From Sphingomonas sp. Root710 (GTDB lineage: Bacteria > Pseudomonadota > Alphaproteobacteria > Sphingomonadales > Sphingomonadaceae), in the NCBI RefSeq assembly GCF_001429065.1, contig NZ_LMIB01000018.1, forward strand, positions 21,532 through 85,531: a DNA stretch of 64,000 nucleotides. The letters run 5' to 3'. Shown one piece after another: positions 53,207 to 62,084 of the stretch. The notes beneath the pieces were generated by a model. That model was not told the DNA's origin. It searched no databases and saw only the letters and a list, made by a program, of their open reading frames with translations. Each line of letters opens with the position of its first letter. The first letter of the stretch is position 1. Position numbers and translations under genes: made by a program.

Positions 53207-53520
53207 CCGCCTGGACCGCCGCTGCCGATGGCGTCACCCTCGCCGTCCGCGCCAGCCCCAAGGCCGGGCGCGATGCAATCGAGGGGATCGTCACCGGCGA
53301 TGACGGACGCGACTGGCTGGCGGTGAAGCTGGCCGCCGCGCCCAGCGACGGCGCGGCGAACGAGGCGCTGGTCCGGCTGCTCGCCAAGGCGATGGGCGTG
53401 GCGAAACGCGACGTCACACTGGTCAGCGGCGCGGCCGCGCGGCTAAAGAGGCTCCACATATCGGGCGATCCCGCCGTCCTGGCGGACGCCTTAAACCACA
53501 TCATCAGGGACAAGGCATGA
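53203..53520 (+). CDS. yggU: DUF167 (YggU) family protein, probable CTG start
   Basis: A 105-residue member of the small DUF167 family, usually next to yggT. It shows [17 protein letters not shown] and [20 protein letters not shown] (the PxxGxAN motif). No in-frame ATG, GTG or TTG lies between the yggT coding part and the family's conserved Trp. The only plausible initiator is CTG at 53203, forming CTGA with the yggT stop exactly like the ATGA overlaps elsewhere. An upstream in-frame ATG at 52984 would add 73 residues read inside yggT, which is unlikely. Confidence 0.85.
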   Translation: MTAWTAAADGVTLAVRASPKAGRDAIEGIVTGDDGRDWLAVKLAAAPSDGAANEALVRLLAKAMGVAKRDVTLVSGAAARLKRLHISGDPAVLADALNHIIRDKA

Positions 53521-54410
53521 GCGCGGACATCATCGACGGAAAAGCTTTCGCAGCGAATCTTCGCAGCCGGGTGGCGGATCTGGTTCCCGCTTTCCGCGCC
53601 GCAGCGGGCCGCGCGCCGGGCCTCGCGGTGGTACTGGTCGGTGAAGATCCGGCGAGCCAGGTCTATGTCCGTTCGAAGCACAAGGCGACGATCGAGGCGG
53701 GCATGGAAAGCTTCGAGCACCGTCTGCCCGAGACCGCGACCCAAGACGAGCTGCTCGCGCTGGTCCGCCAGCTCAATGCCGACGACAGCGTCGACGGCAT
53801 CCTCGTCCAGCTGCCGCTGCCCAACGGGATCGACGAGAATCTGGTGATTTCGACGATCGATCCCGACAAGGATGTCGATGGCTTCCACGTCACCAATGCC
53901 GGGCGTCTCGCGGTCGGCCAGCACGGCTATGTACCGTGCACTCCGCTCGGCTGCCTGATGCTGCTCAGGGACCGGCTGGGCAACCTCAGCGGGCTCGACG
54001 CGGTGGTGATCGGCCGCTCGAACATCGTCGGCAAGCCGATGGCGCAACTGCTGCTCGCCGAAAGCTGCACCGTCACCATCGCGCACAGCCGGACGAAGGA
54101 CCTGCCTGCCGTGGTACGGCGCGCCGATATCGTCGTCGCGGCGGTCGGCCGGGCGGAGATGGTGAAGGCCGACTGGATCAAGCCCGGCGCGACCGTGATC
54201 GACGTCGGCATCAACCGCGTTCCGGGCGCGGAGCCCGGCAAGACGAAGCTGGTCGGCGATGTCGACTATGCCGGGGCGGCGGAGATCGCTGGCGCGATCA
54301 CCCCGGTACCCGGCGGCGTCGGCCCGATGACGATCGCGGTGCTGCTCCGCAACACGCTGGTCGCCGCGCATCATCGCGCGGGGGTCGCGCTGGCCGCGGA
54401 CGCGATCTGA
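53517..54410 (+). CDS. folD: Bifunctional methylene-THF dehydrogenase / methenyl-THF cyclohydrolase
   Basis: A 297-residue enzyme interconverting 5,10-methylene-THF and 10-formyl-THF. The catalytic Tyr/Lys are in [15 protein letters not shown]; signatures are [18 protein letters not shown]-binding [14 protein letters not shown] and the C-terminal [19 protein letters not shown]. It uses the methylene-THF made by the gcv system about 20 kb away. ATGA overlap with the DUF167 gene and one-base overlap with the next gene indicate an operon. Confidence 0.97.
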   Translation: MSADIIDGKAFAANLRSRVADLVPAFRAAAGRAPGLAVVLVGEDPASQVYVRSKHKATIEAGMESFEHRLPETATQDELLALVRQLNADDSVDGILVQLPLPNGIDENLVISTIDPDKDVDGFHVTNAGRLAVGQHGYVPCTPLGCLMLLRDRLGNLSGLDAVVIGRSNIVGKPMAQLLLAESCTVTIAHSRTKDLPAVVRRADIVVAAVGRAEMVKADWIKPGATVIDVGINRVPGAEPGKTKLVGDVDYAGAAEIAGAITPVPGGVGPMTIAVLLRNTLVAAHHRAGVALAADAI

Positions 54411-55129
54411 TGCTGCTGGCCGCGCTGCTGCTGGCGGCGACGCCGGTGGAGGCGGCCGAACGGGCGTTCGCGTCCAAGGCGCAGACCGATGGCCAGTGGA
54501 CCGCCTTCCGCGCCTTCGCCGCGCCTGATGCGGTGAGCTTCGCTCCCGAGATCGCGTCCGCCGGGAAATTGTTCGGCACATTGAAGGATCCACCCGTCGC
54601 GGTGATGTGGTGGCCGTCGCGGACAATATTGTCGTGCGACGGGAGCAGCGCGATTTCGACCGGGCCGTGGGTCCGCAAGGGCGGCCGGCAGACCGGCACC
54701 TTCACCACCGTCTGGCAGCGGCAGGCCGACGGCGCCTGGAAATGGCGGCTCGACCATGGCCGTGAGACCCCGCGCGCGGTTCGCGCCCATGATCCGGTCG
54801 AGGCCGTACGCGCCTCCTGCGCGCGTATCGTCCGTCCGGCCGCGCCCGACATCGCTTCGGGGCCGACGCCCCTCGCGGTGCTGATCGACAAGGGCGACCC
54901 GATCGTCCAGTTCGACGGACGGATGCCCGCGGGACGCGACGCGCCCGATATCACCCTCGCCGTCGGCGAGCGCCTCGACGGCGGGGCTTCGGTCGACGGT
55001 ACGCTGCGCTGGGTGGTCCATGCTATCCATGGCGCCGACAAGGGCGCGCATCTGCTGATCGTCCACCGTTTCGACGGGCGTGGCTGGCCGGTGGCACTGA
55101 TCGACGTCGTGGGGGTTCCTATCCCATGA
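54410..55129 (+). CDS. Exported NTF2-like (SnoaL/DUF4440-type) domain protein
   Basis: A 239-residue protein with a short signal peptide (LLAALLLAATPVEA). The first domain (about 17-125) fits an NTF2-like fold: ERAFASKAQTDGQWTAFRAF, PDAVSFAP and TTVWQRQADGAWKWRLDHG. The second half (about 130-239) is unassigned. The start overlaps the folD stop by one base and the stop overlaps marC by ATGA, so it is embedded in that operon. Function is unknown. Confidence 0.75.
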   Translation: MLLAALLLAATPVEAAERAFASKAQTDGQWTAFRAFAAPDAVSFAPEIASAGKLFGTLKDPPVAVMWWPSRTILSCDGSSAISTGPWVRKGGRQTGTFTTVWQRQADGAWKWRLDHGRETPRAVRAHDPVEAVRASCARIVRPAAPDIASGPTPLAVLIDKGDPIVQFDGRMPAGRDAPDITLAVGERLDGGASVDGTLRWVVHAIHGADKGAHLLIVHRFDGRGWPVALIDVVGVPIP

Positions 55130-55767
55130 TGGCGCTCTTCCTCTCCGCCTTCGTCACCCTGTTCGTGGTGATCGACCCGCCCGGCTGCGCGCCCATCTTC
55201 GCCAGCCTGACCAATGGGGCGTCGGACCGGCAACGCCGGACGATGGCGATCCGGTCGACGCTGATTGCCTCGGTCCTGCTCCTCCTCTTCGCGCTGGTGG
55301 GCGAGAAGCTGCTCGATACGCTCGGCATCAGCCTCGACGCCTTCCGCATCGCGGGCGGGATCATGCTGTTCCTGATCGCGCTCGAAATGGTGTTCGAGAA
55401 GCGCACCGAGCGGCGTGAAGGCCGCGCCGACGAGATCAGCCGCAAGGCCGCGGAGGAGCATCGCCCCGTCGAGGACATCTCGGTCTTCCCGATGGCGATC
55501 CCGATGATCGCCGGTCCGGGATCGATCGCCACGGTGATGCTGCTCGTCTCGCGCAGCCATGGCATCGACCAGACCCTGATCGTCCTCGGCGCACTGCTCG
55601 CGGTGCTGGCGCTCACCCTCGCCGCGCTGATCGCCGCCGGGCCGATCATGCGCGTCCTCGGCCCCAAGCTGGAGGCGATGATCACCCGCGTCCTCGGCGT
55701 CCTCCTTGCCGCGCTGGCGGCGCAGTTCGTGATCGACGGCATCACGGCGGCGTTCAGGCTGGGCTAG
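55126..55767 (+). CDS. MarC family integral membrane protein (UPF0056)
   Basis: A 213-residue protein with six predicted membrane helices. It begins with the MarC pattern FLSAFVTLFVVIDPPGCAPIF and carries FRIAGGIMLFLIALEM and the second conserved loop FPMAIPMIAGPGSIATVML. It was once linked to multiple antibiotic resistance, a role later not supported; the substrate is unknown. It is the last gene of the yggT-folD group; its 3' end overlaps the convergent antiporter gene by 14 bp. Confidence 0.94.
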   Translation: MMALFLSAFVTLFVVIDPPGCAPIFASLTNGASDRQRRTMAIRSTLIASVLLLLFALVGEKLLDTLGISLDAFRIAGGIMLFLIALEMVFEKRTERREGRADEISRKAAEEHRPVEDISVFPMAIPMIAGPGSIATVMLLVSRSHGIDQTLIVLGALLAVLALTLAALIAAGPIMRVLGPKLEAMITRVLGVLLAALAAQFVIDGITAAFRLG

Positions 55768-57409
55768 CTTTCGGCGCACCATCCTTGAGCATAGCCAGCA
55801 TGTGGCTGGCGATCGCGCTTTCACCCATCACCACCTCGCAAGCACCGAGATTCTGGAGATGCTCGGCCTCCGCATCGCTATGCGCCCGGGCGATTACCCG
55901 TAGCCTGGGATTGAAGCGCCGCGCGCGTTCGAGCACCGCGCCCGCCTCGAAGCCTTCGGGGATGGCGATGATCAGCACCGCCGCGCTCGGCAGGCCGGCG
56001 GCTTCGAGGACGTCGTCCTCGACGGCATTGCCCTGCACGACCTCGATCCCCTTCGCCACCGCCAGCCGGGCGCGCTCGGCATCGTCCTCGATCAGCACTA
56101 CCCAGCGCCCCGCGCCGTGCAGCGCATCGTACAGCCGGGTGCCGACCCGCCCAAAGCCGACCAGCACGATATGGCCGTTCGCCGGGGCCTCGCCTTCCAC
56201 CACCTGAACGGGGGCGGCGGGCTCCTTCTTCGCGCGCTTCGCCGTGACCCAGGAGAAGATGAACGGGTTGAGGAAGATCGAGATTATCGCACCTGCCAGG
56301 ATCAGATCGCGGCCCTCCGACGGCAGGACGCCGAGCCCCGTTCCCAGCGAAGCGAGGATGAAGGAGAATTCGCCGATCTGGGCGAGGCTGGCCGCGACGG
56401 TCAGCGCGGTCTCGCGCGAATAGCGGAAGGCCCGGACGATCGCGAAGGCCGCGACCGACTTGCCGACGATGATGATCAGCACCACGCCGAGCAGCTGCAG
56501 CGGCTGATCGACCAGCACGCGCGGGTCGAACAACATGCCGACCGACACGAAGAACAGCACCGCAAAGGCGTCGCGCAGCGGCAGCGTCTCCTCGGTCGCG
56601 CGGCGGCTGAGCGGGGTTTCGCCGAGGATCATGCCCGCGAAGAAGGCGCCCAACGCGAACGACACGTCGAACACCGCCGCCGCACCGAAGGCGACGCCGA
56701 GCGCGATGGCGAGGACCGCGAGGCGGAACAGTTCGCGCGAGCCGGTATGAACCACCCAGTGCAGCGCCCAGGGGATCACCCGCCGTCCGACGATCAGCAT
56801 CACCGCGACGAAACCCGCGACCTTGAGCCCGGTCCCGCCGAGCGCGGTCATGATCTCCCCGACGCCGCCCGTGCCCGCATCGTTGAAGGCATGGTCGAGC
56901 GCGGGCAGCAGCACGAGCGCCAGCACCATCGCCAGATCCTCGACGATGAGCCAGCCGACCGCGATGCGGCCGCGCTCGGTATCGACGAGGTCGCGGCCCT
57001 GCAGCGCGCGGAGCAGCACCACGGTGCTGGCCACCGACAAGGCGAGGCCGAAGACAAAGCCCGCCAGGATGTTCCACCCCATCGACCAGGCCATCGCCAT
57101 GCCGAGCAGGGTCGCGACCGCGATCTGGACGATCGCGCCCGGCACCGCGATCCGCTTCACCGCCAGCAGGTCGCGCAGCGAGAAATGGAGGCCGACCCCG
57201 AACATCAGCAGGATGACGCCGATTTCTGCCAGTTCGTTGGCGAGACCGCTATGTGCGACGATGCCGGGGGTGAAGGGCCCGACGATGATGCCCGCGACCA
57301 GATAGCCGGCGATCGGAGATATCCGCAGGCGATGGGCGAGCGCCCCCATGAAGAAGGCGACCACGAGCGCAGCTACGATGGTCGCGATGAGCGGTGTGTG
57401 ATGGGGCAT
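55754..57409 (-). CDS. ybaL: Kef-type potassium/proton antiporter (YbaL-like)
   Basis: A 551-residue CPA2-family transporter. About twelve membrane helices (residues 5-400) include SPIAGYLVAGIIVGPFTPGI and FGVGLHFSLRDLL. A cytoplasmic TrkA-N domain follows, with the nucleotide-binding HIVLVGFGRVGTRLYDAL near 425. The length matches YbaL (558). It exchanges K+ or another cation for protons. ATG at 57409 has GAAGGAG five bases upstream. It lies 53 bp downstream of a 35-codon gene on the same strand. Confidence 0.94.
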   Translation of the reverse strand: MPHHTPLIATIVAALVVAFFMGALAHRLRISPIAGYLVAGIIVGPFTPGIVAHSGLANELAEIGVILLMFGVGLHFSLRDLLAVKRIAVPGAIVQIAVATLLGMAMAWSMGWNILAGFVFGLALSVASTVVLLRALQGRDLVDTERGRIAVGWLIVEDLAMVLALVLLPALDHAFNDAGTGGVGEIMTALGGTGLKVAGFVAVMLIVGRRVIPWALHWVVHTGSRELFRLAVLAIALGVAFGAAAVFDVSFALGAFFAGMILGETPLSRRATEETLPLRDAFAVLFFVSVGMLFDPRVLVDQPLQLLGVVLIIIVGKSVAAFAIVRAFRYSRETALTVAASLAQIGEFSFILASLGTGLGVLPSEGRDLILAGAIISIFLNPFIFSWVTAKRAKKEPAAPVQVVEGEAPANGHIVLVGFGRVGTRLYDALHGAGRWVVLIEDDAERARLAVAKGIEVVQGNAVEDDVLEAAGLPSAAVLIIAIPEGFEAGAVLERARRFNPRLRVIARAHSDAEAEHLQNLGACEVVMGESAIASHMLAMLKDGAPKASPA

Positions 57410-57462
57410 ATAACTCCTTCGGCAATGGCTGCGGGACGGACCGGCGATCCGCCCCGCAGCCA

Positions 57463-57570
57463 TCATGGAGCGGCCAGGGTGAGGACGCCGACGATGACCA
57501 TCGTCGCGCCGGCCAGACCCGCCCAGACGGCGGATATGAACCACCAGGGCGGCCGCTTGCGTTCGTTCAT
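57463..57570 (-). CDS. 35-residue single-span membrane protein upstream of the Kef-type antiporter
   Basis: A short reading frame with ATG at 57570 and TGA at 57463-57465. AGAGGA sits six bases before the start. The product has a basic N-terminus (MNERKRPP), a WWF interface cluster, then one long hydrophobic helix (VWAGLAGATMVIVGVLTLAA) to the C-terminus. This looks like a genuine small membrane protein and not random sequence. By position it could be a subunit or regulator of the antiporter 53 bp downstream (inference). Confidence 0.6.
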   Translation of the reverse strand: MNERKRPPWWFISAVWAGLAGATMVIVGVLTLAAP

Positions 57571-57641
57571 GTCTGATCCTCTCGAAACGGGCGCAGGGCC
57601 CGGAGGGAGAATCGCCGCGAGCGGATCGCGGCTGAGAGGGA

Positions 57642-58043
57642 TCAGGCGGCCGGCGGTGGCCGGGCGTAAAGGAGGCTGTGGAATGCGCGCGGACGAGGCG
57701 GCACCGATCGCGCCGCCAAGGCCGCACCCGCCGTCATGATGTACCCGGCGATCACGGCAGCCGGCGCGACGGGCGGCAGCGCGGCCGGAACGGCCTGATG
57801 GGTCAGCCCCTTTCCGGCATCGTCATCATCGGCGCGCAGCAGCGGCGGCCTGGCCACCGGCGGGCGCGAGCGGAGCGCGACGATCGTGGTCGACGGGTCG
57901 AATGCCGAGCCGATCGAACGGGTCGCGGGTAAGCCCGCCGGCACGATCGCGCAGACCAGCGCGGTCGCCAGCGACATCCATAGCGACAGGATGAAGCTCA
58001 GCCGGACGAGCGGATGGCGGTCAAGACGATCATGGGCAAGCAC
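57642..58043 (-). CDS. Hypothetical Ala/Pro-rich protein with two hydrophobic segments
   Basis: A 133-residue frame from GTG at 58043. A basic start is followed by one membrane-like segment (LSFILSLWMSLATALVCAIV) and a second near VAPAAVIAGYIMTAGAALAA, separated by an acidic-proline linker with RADDDDAGKG. There is no recognisable family and no clear Shine-Dalgarno sequence. It might be a real poorly conserved membrane protein upstream of the antiporter group. Nothing else is visible between 58044 and 58146. Confidence 0.4.
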   Translation of the reverse strand: MLAHDRLDRHPLVRLSFILSLWMSLATALVCAIVPAGLPATRSIGSAFDPSTTIVALRSRPPVARPPLLRADDDDAGKGLTHQAVPAALPPVAPAAVIAGYIMTAGAALAARSVPPRPRAFHSLLYARPPPAA

Positions 58044-58146
58044 GAGGCCGCTATAGCATGAAAGGGGCGAAATTGCCACGAAGGGCCGCTGGAGACCGTT
58101 CCCGCGCAGCCGTCCACCATGCTCCGTCGATATATTGGAGCCGCAG

Positions 58147-59967
58147 CTAACCCACCATCCGCCATAATTGGAATGGCGAATTATCCGGCAGCTCGACCGG
58201 CTCGAGCCAGGCCGGCACATTTCCGTCGATCAGCTGCGTGTAGAAGCCTTGCGGCGCGCGCGCCTTGTAGATGGTCGATTCGGCCATGCCGGGACACAGC
58301 AGCACCATCGTCGCCCCCCGCCGCTTCATCACCGCATGGGCGACCTCGGGCGATGTGGCCCGGAAGCTATGGATCACGTCGAGGATCGCATCGCCGTTGC
58401 GGTGATAGGGGCCAGTGATCGCGCTATGGCGCGTCATGGTGATCAGCCGCGGCCCCATGTCGACGAAGGTCAGCATCGTCGCGGCGGGCAGCCGGTCGAG
58501 CTGCGCCAGCGCGGGTATGGTCATGCAGCGGCCCGGCTTCCCCGCCGCATTCGCCTCGCGGCTCGCCCGCTTCACTTCCTTTTCGCTCTTCGGGATCATC
58601 GTCGCGAACTGGGCCAGCTGTCCGGACAGCGCGAAAAAGGCGAGCAGCGTGCCGCCGACGCGGACCAGTGCCGACCCCGAATCGAGCAGCCGGGGCAGGA
58701 TCAGCCAGGCAAGCGCGGTCGCGCCGAACGTACCGAGCAATTGCGCCTGCGGCCCGAACCGCGATTGCCAGAGGAGCCCCGCGGTCGCGAACAGGCTGAG
58801 CAGAGCGATCGACATCCAGACAGGCGCGGTCGCTTGTTCCCGCGCGCGCCAGGCGGCGATCATCGCGCCGATCGTCCCGATCACGGGCAGATAGGCCGTG
58901 TCGAGTGCGTCGCGCCACGGCTTGGTGTAGAGCGGCTTCACCTCACGAATGTTGGTGAACCACAGCCGTTCGAGCTCGGGTGAGATCGCTTCGGGGCGGC
59001 CGATGCACTGCGGGAAGCTGATCAGGAAGAAGGCCGCGATGATGCCGCCCGCCAGCACCAGCAACGCCAGCCGGACGCCCCGCCCGCCGGCGCGGACGAA
59101 GCTCAGCCCCAGCAGCAGCGCAGCGGCGAGCAGCAGCGTCGACAGATAGACCGGCGACAATACGTCGCAGACCATGGCGCGGTTGTCGTAGGAAGCGAAG
59201 CCGCCGAAGGCCAGCGCACAGCCGCCTCCCAGCGCGATCGCATAGGCCGCCAGCCGGCCCGCATCGGCGCGGGCGTCCTCCGCGCTGGCCCAGGCCCAGC
59301 GCAGCGCGATCGACGCGCCCGCGATGGCCATCACCGGGATCAGCTCCAGCCCGATGCCAAAGGAGAAGGCGGTGGCGATGCCGGCCATCGCGCCGCCGCG
59401 CCGCGCCTGCGGATCGGCCAGCCCGGCAATGACGAGCAGCAGCATCGCGAGCTGCCAGCCATGATGGTCGATGCGCAACGGCATCCACATGAAAAGGGTG
59501 GTCTGCGCGCACATCAGGATCGCGAAGGCGACCGGATAGGCGCGCGGATGGACGATCCGCCGGACCGTGACGATCATCGCCCACAGCGCGGGAATCAACG
59601 CCAGCATCGGCGCGACCGCGCAGGCGATGCGATAGGCGGTGAAATCGCCGACGAACGGCCGGAATATCAGGATCAGCCCGGCGATCGGCAGGTCGACCAG
59701 CCTCGACCAGTGGATGTTGAGACCGTCGGGCGGGGCGAGCTTGTGCTGCCGCAGGTCGAACCAGCCCTGCCCCCCCAGCCAGGCCTTCACCTCGGCAAGG
59801 CGCATATTGTCGTCGGTGTCGCTCAGCGCCAGCCAGCGTATCTGGCCCCATTTATAGACGAGGAAATAGGTGCAGACCCCCAGGAAAAGCAGCCAGAAGA
59901 CCGTGCGCCAGCGGCGCTCGATCCAGGTCAGCATCCGTTCCTCGATCGCGATGTCCCCGTCGTGCAT
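58147..59967 (-). CDS. Large membrane protein, GT-C glycosyltransferase-like
   Basis: A 606-residue protein. About eleven to thirteen membrane helices are followed by a periplasmic C-terminal region of about 130 residues. Early motif SDTDDNMRLAEVKAWL and the loop NIHWSRLVDLPIAGLI in the first periplasmic segment resemble the acidic first loop of GT-C glycosyltransferases (STT3/PMT/ArnT-like). The donor would be a polyprenyl-phosphate sugar. ATG at 59967 or 59934 is possible. It lies beside GtrA and GT2 genes, supporting an envelope-glycan role. The assignment is an inference. Confidence 0.68.
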   Translation of the reverse strand: MHDGDIAIEERMLTWIERRWRTVFWLLFLGVCTYFLVYKWGQIRWLALSDTDDNMRLAEVKAWLGGQGWFDLRQHKLAPPDGLNIHWSRLVDLPIAGLILIFRPFVGDFTAYRIACAVAPMLALIPALWAMIVTVRRIVHPRAYPVAFAILMCAQTTLFMWMPLRIDHHGWQLAMLLLVIAGLADPQARRGGAMAGIATAFSFGIGLELIPVMAIAGASIALRWAWASAEDARADAGRLAAYAIALGGGCALAFGGFASYDNRAMVCDVLSPVYLSTLLLAAALLLGLSFVRAGGRGVRLALLVLAGGIIAAFFLISFPQCIGRPEAISPELERLWFTNIREVKPLYTKPWRDALDTAYLPVIGTIGAMIAAWRAREQATAPVWMSIALLSLFATAGLLWQSRFGPQAQLLGTFGATALAWLILPRLLDSGSALVRVGGTLLAFFALSGQLAQFATMIPKSEKEVKRASREANAAGKPGRCMTIPALAQLDRLPAATMLTFVDMGPRLITMTRHSAITGPYHRNGDAILDVIHSFRATSPEVAHAVMKRRGATMVLLCPGMAESTIYKARAPQGFYTQLIDGNVPAWLEPVELPDNSPFQLWRMVG

Positions 59968-60188
59968 ATGTCCCGCTTAGGGGCCAAGCCGCCTTGTCGC
60001 AACGGGGGAAAGGCGGGGCCATCCGGCTCGTTCGGCTGGCGTTCAGGAATGAAAGGTTTGAATGTGCACATCCGGGATACGGATACGCGGGGATCGGACT
60101 GGCAATTTCCACCCCACGGGAGACGCTCCTTCGGGGTTCCCTTGCCCCGGGGAGCGCTTTCTCCCTGAAAAAAGAGATCGGCATAATG

Positions 60189-60640
60189 CCCTCTCCCGTT
60201 TTCACGGGAGAGGGTTGGGTGAGGGTCTTTCTTCTTCTATCTTGTCGCAATGTACCCGGTTCGCCGACAGATCAGCCCACATGCTTCCCGGCTTCGTCGC
60301 GATATGACCGATGTCGAACAAAAACTCTGGTTTGCGATCCGCGACCGCCGCCTTGCTGGTTTCAAATTTCGCCGACAGACGACCATCGGGCCATTCGTCG
60401 TTGATTTCTTGTGCGTCGAAAAAAGACTGATCGTCGAGCTGGATGGCGGACAGCATAATGAACAGGCCGATGCAAACCGAACTGCCTTTCTCGAGGCGAG
60501 AGGTTATCGGTTGGTTCGGTTTTGGAACAACGAAGTCAACGAAAGCTTCGAGGGTGTGTTGTCCTCCATCCTGGAAGCGCTCACCAACTGAAAAAGAAGA
60601 AGACCCTCACCCCACCCTCTCCCGTGAAAACGGGAGAGGG
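60189..60640 (+). mobile_element. DUF559 gene enclosed by about 45-bp inverted repeats
   Basis: The left arm (60189-60233) reads CCCTCTCCCGTTTTCACGGG then AGAGGGTTGGGTGAGGGTC. The right arm (60596-60640) is its reverse complement except for a few changes near TTGGGT/TGGGGT and the TCTTCTTCT tail. Each arm folds its own hairpin and is followed by a G-rich tail and a TCTTCTTCT stretch facing the gene. The arms enclose just one gene. The design matches the element at 33677-33775. No target-site duplication is evident. The preceding 59968-60188 contains no feature I recognise. Confidence 0.7.
60250..60591 (+). CDS. DUF559 domain protein, Vsr/PD-(D/E)XK-like endonuclease fold
   Basis: A 113-residue protein with the full DUF559 pattern: LRRDMTDVEQKLWFAIRDRR, KFRRQTTIGPFVVDFLC with the metal-binding Asp, RLIVELDGGQH with the Glu-x-Asp, and GYRLVRFWNNEV. 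The fold is related to the very-short-patch mismatch endonuclease; substrates of DUF559 proteins are not established. Its AT-richer composition (ATCGTCGAGCTG contexts, AAAAGACTG) contrasts with its neighbours and suggests acquisition. No Shine-Dalgarno sequence is visible. It lies wholly inside the inverted repeats. Confidence 0.92.
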   Translation: MYPVRRQISPHASRLRRDMTDVEQKLWFAIRDRRLAGFKFRRQTTIGPFVVDFLCVEKRLIVELDGGQHNEQADANRTAFLEARGYRLVRFWNNEVNESFEGVLSSILEALTN

Positions 60641-60702
60641 TAATCAGCGTCGGTCGAACCCCGCTTGAGGCGTCGCCGCTTTTATGGAAGAGCGCGGACA
60701 GG

Positions 60703-61119
60703 ATGTCCGAAATGCCCACCATGAACAGCGAGCGGATGGCGTTGCTCGGTCAGCTCGTGCGCTACGGGATCACCGGGCTGCTGGCGTCCTTCGTCAACAT
60801 CGGCATCTATCACTCCAGCGTGAAGATGGGCGGGCTCGATCCCAATCTCGCCTGGACGATCGGCTTCGTCGGCGCGGCGACGACGGGCTATATCATTCAT
60901 GGCCAGTGGAGCTTCAAGGGCCATGGCAGCCGCGACCGGCAGGCAGTCCGGATCACGCGCTTCGCGATCGTCTCGCTGATCAGCTTCGCGCTCAACAGTC
61001 TTTGGGTCTGGCTGCTCGTCCAGCATCTGGACCTGCCGATCTGGTCGCCCTATCCGCTGGTGCTGGGCGTCACGCCCCTGCTGGTGTTCTGGCTCAACCG
61101 CGTCTGGGTGTTCGAATGA
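60703..61119 (+). CDS. GtrA family membrane protein
   Basis: A 138-residue protein with four membrane helices of the GtrA/DPMS family. It begins LLGQLVRYGITGLLASFVNI and ends with the typical VTPLLVFWLNRVWVF. Family members flip or handle polyprenyl-phosphate sugars made by a partner GT2. It overlaps that partner's start by ATGA. ATG at 60712 is an alternative start with better spacing to AGGA. Confidence 0.93.
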   Translation: MSEMPTMNSERMALLGQLVRYGITGLLASFVNIGIYHSSVKMGGLDPNLAWTIGFVGAATTGYIIHGQWSFKGHGSRDRQAVRITRFAIVSLISFALNSLWVWLLVQHLDLPIWSPYPLVLGVTPLLVFWLNRVWVFE

Positions 61120-62084
61120 ATCCGCTGTTGTCGATCATCGTGCCGGTCAAGGACGAGGAAGAGGCGATCCCGCCCTTCGTCGCCCGGATGACGCGCGTGC
61201 TCGACGCGCTGCACGATCCCGACGGCCGACCGATCGGCTGGGAGATATTGTTCGTCGACGACGGCAGCACCGATATGACGATGGCCGCGATCCTGACCGC
61301 GCACGACGCCGATGCCCGGATCGGCGCGCTGTCGCTGTCGCGCAATTTCGGCAAGGAGGCGGCACTGTCGGCAGGGCTCGACAATGCGCGCGGCCAGGTC
61401 GTCGTGCCGATCGACGTCGACATGCAGGACCCTCCCGAGGTGATCGGCGAGATGATCGCCAAATGGCGCGAAGGCTATGAAGTCGTCTATGGCGTGCGCC
61501 GCAACCGCATGACCGACAGCCTGCCCAAGCGGCTGACCGCCGACCTTTACTATCGCGCGCACAACTGGCTCTCGATGGACAAGATCCCCGAGCATGCCGG
61601 CGACTTCCGTCTGCTCGACCGCAAGGTGGTCGAGGTGATCAAGCGGATGCCCGAGCGCAACCGCTTCATGAAGGGCCTGTTCGCCTGGTCGGGCTTCCGC
61701 CAGACCGCGGTCGATTACGACCGGGTCGAACGCGCGGTCGGCACAACGAAGTTCAACTACTGGAAGCTGTGGACGCTGGCGATCGACGGGATCACCTCGG
61801 CGTCGACCGCCCCCTTGCGGGTCTGGTCCTATATCGGCGCGGTGATCGCGCTGATCGCGCTGGTCTATGCGGTGTTCATCGGCCTGCGCACGATCATCTA
61901 CGGCGCCGACGTCGCGGGCTATCCGTCGCTGATGGTGGCGACGCTCTTCCTGGGCGGGGTGCAGCTGCTCTCGCTCGGCGTGCTCGGCGAATATGTCGGC
62001 CGCATCCTGGTCGAGACCAAGCACCGGCCGATCTACATCATCCGCCAGAGGGTCGGCTGCCCCGAAGAGGATGGGCAAGCCTGA
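61116..62084 (+). CDS. GT2 polyprenyl-phosphate glycosyltransferase (GtrB/DPM1-like)
   Basis: A 322-residue protein. The catalytic GT-A domain shows LSIIVPVKDEEEAIPPFV, ILFVDDGSTDMT, LSRNFGKEAALSAGL and the DVDMQDPPEVI metal motif. Two C-terminal membrane helices (about 240-300) follow, ending GVLGEYVGRILVETKHRPIY, a strong signature of undecaprenyl-phosphate glucosyl/arabinosyltransferases (GtrB/ArnC/YkcC). It should make a lipid-linked sugar for GtrA and a GT-C enzyme. It overlaps the methyltransferase start by one base. Confidence 0.94.
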   Translation: MNPLLSIIVPVKDEEEAIPPFVARMTRVLDALHDPDGRPIGWEILFVDDGSTDMTMAAILTAHDADARIGALSLSRNFGKEAALSAGLDNARGQVVVPIDVDMQDPPEVIGEMIAKWREGYEVVYGVRRNRMTDSLPKRLTADLYYRAHNWLSMDKIPEHAGDFRLLDRKVVEVIKRMPERNRFMKGLFAWSGFRQTAVDYDRVERAVGTTKFNYWKLWTLAIDGITSASTAPLRVWSYIGAVIALIALVYAVFIGLRTIIYGADVAGYPSLMVATLFLGGVQLLSLGVLGEYVGRILVETKHRPIYIIRQRVGCPEEDGQA

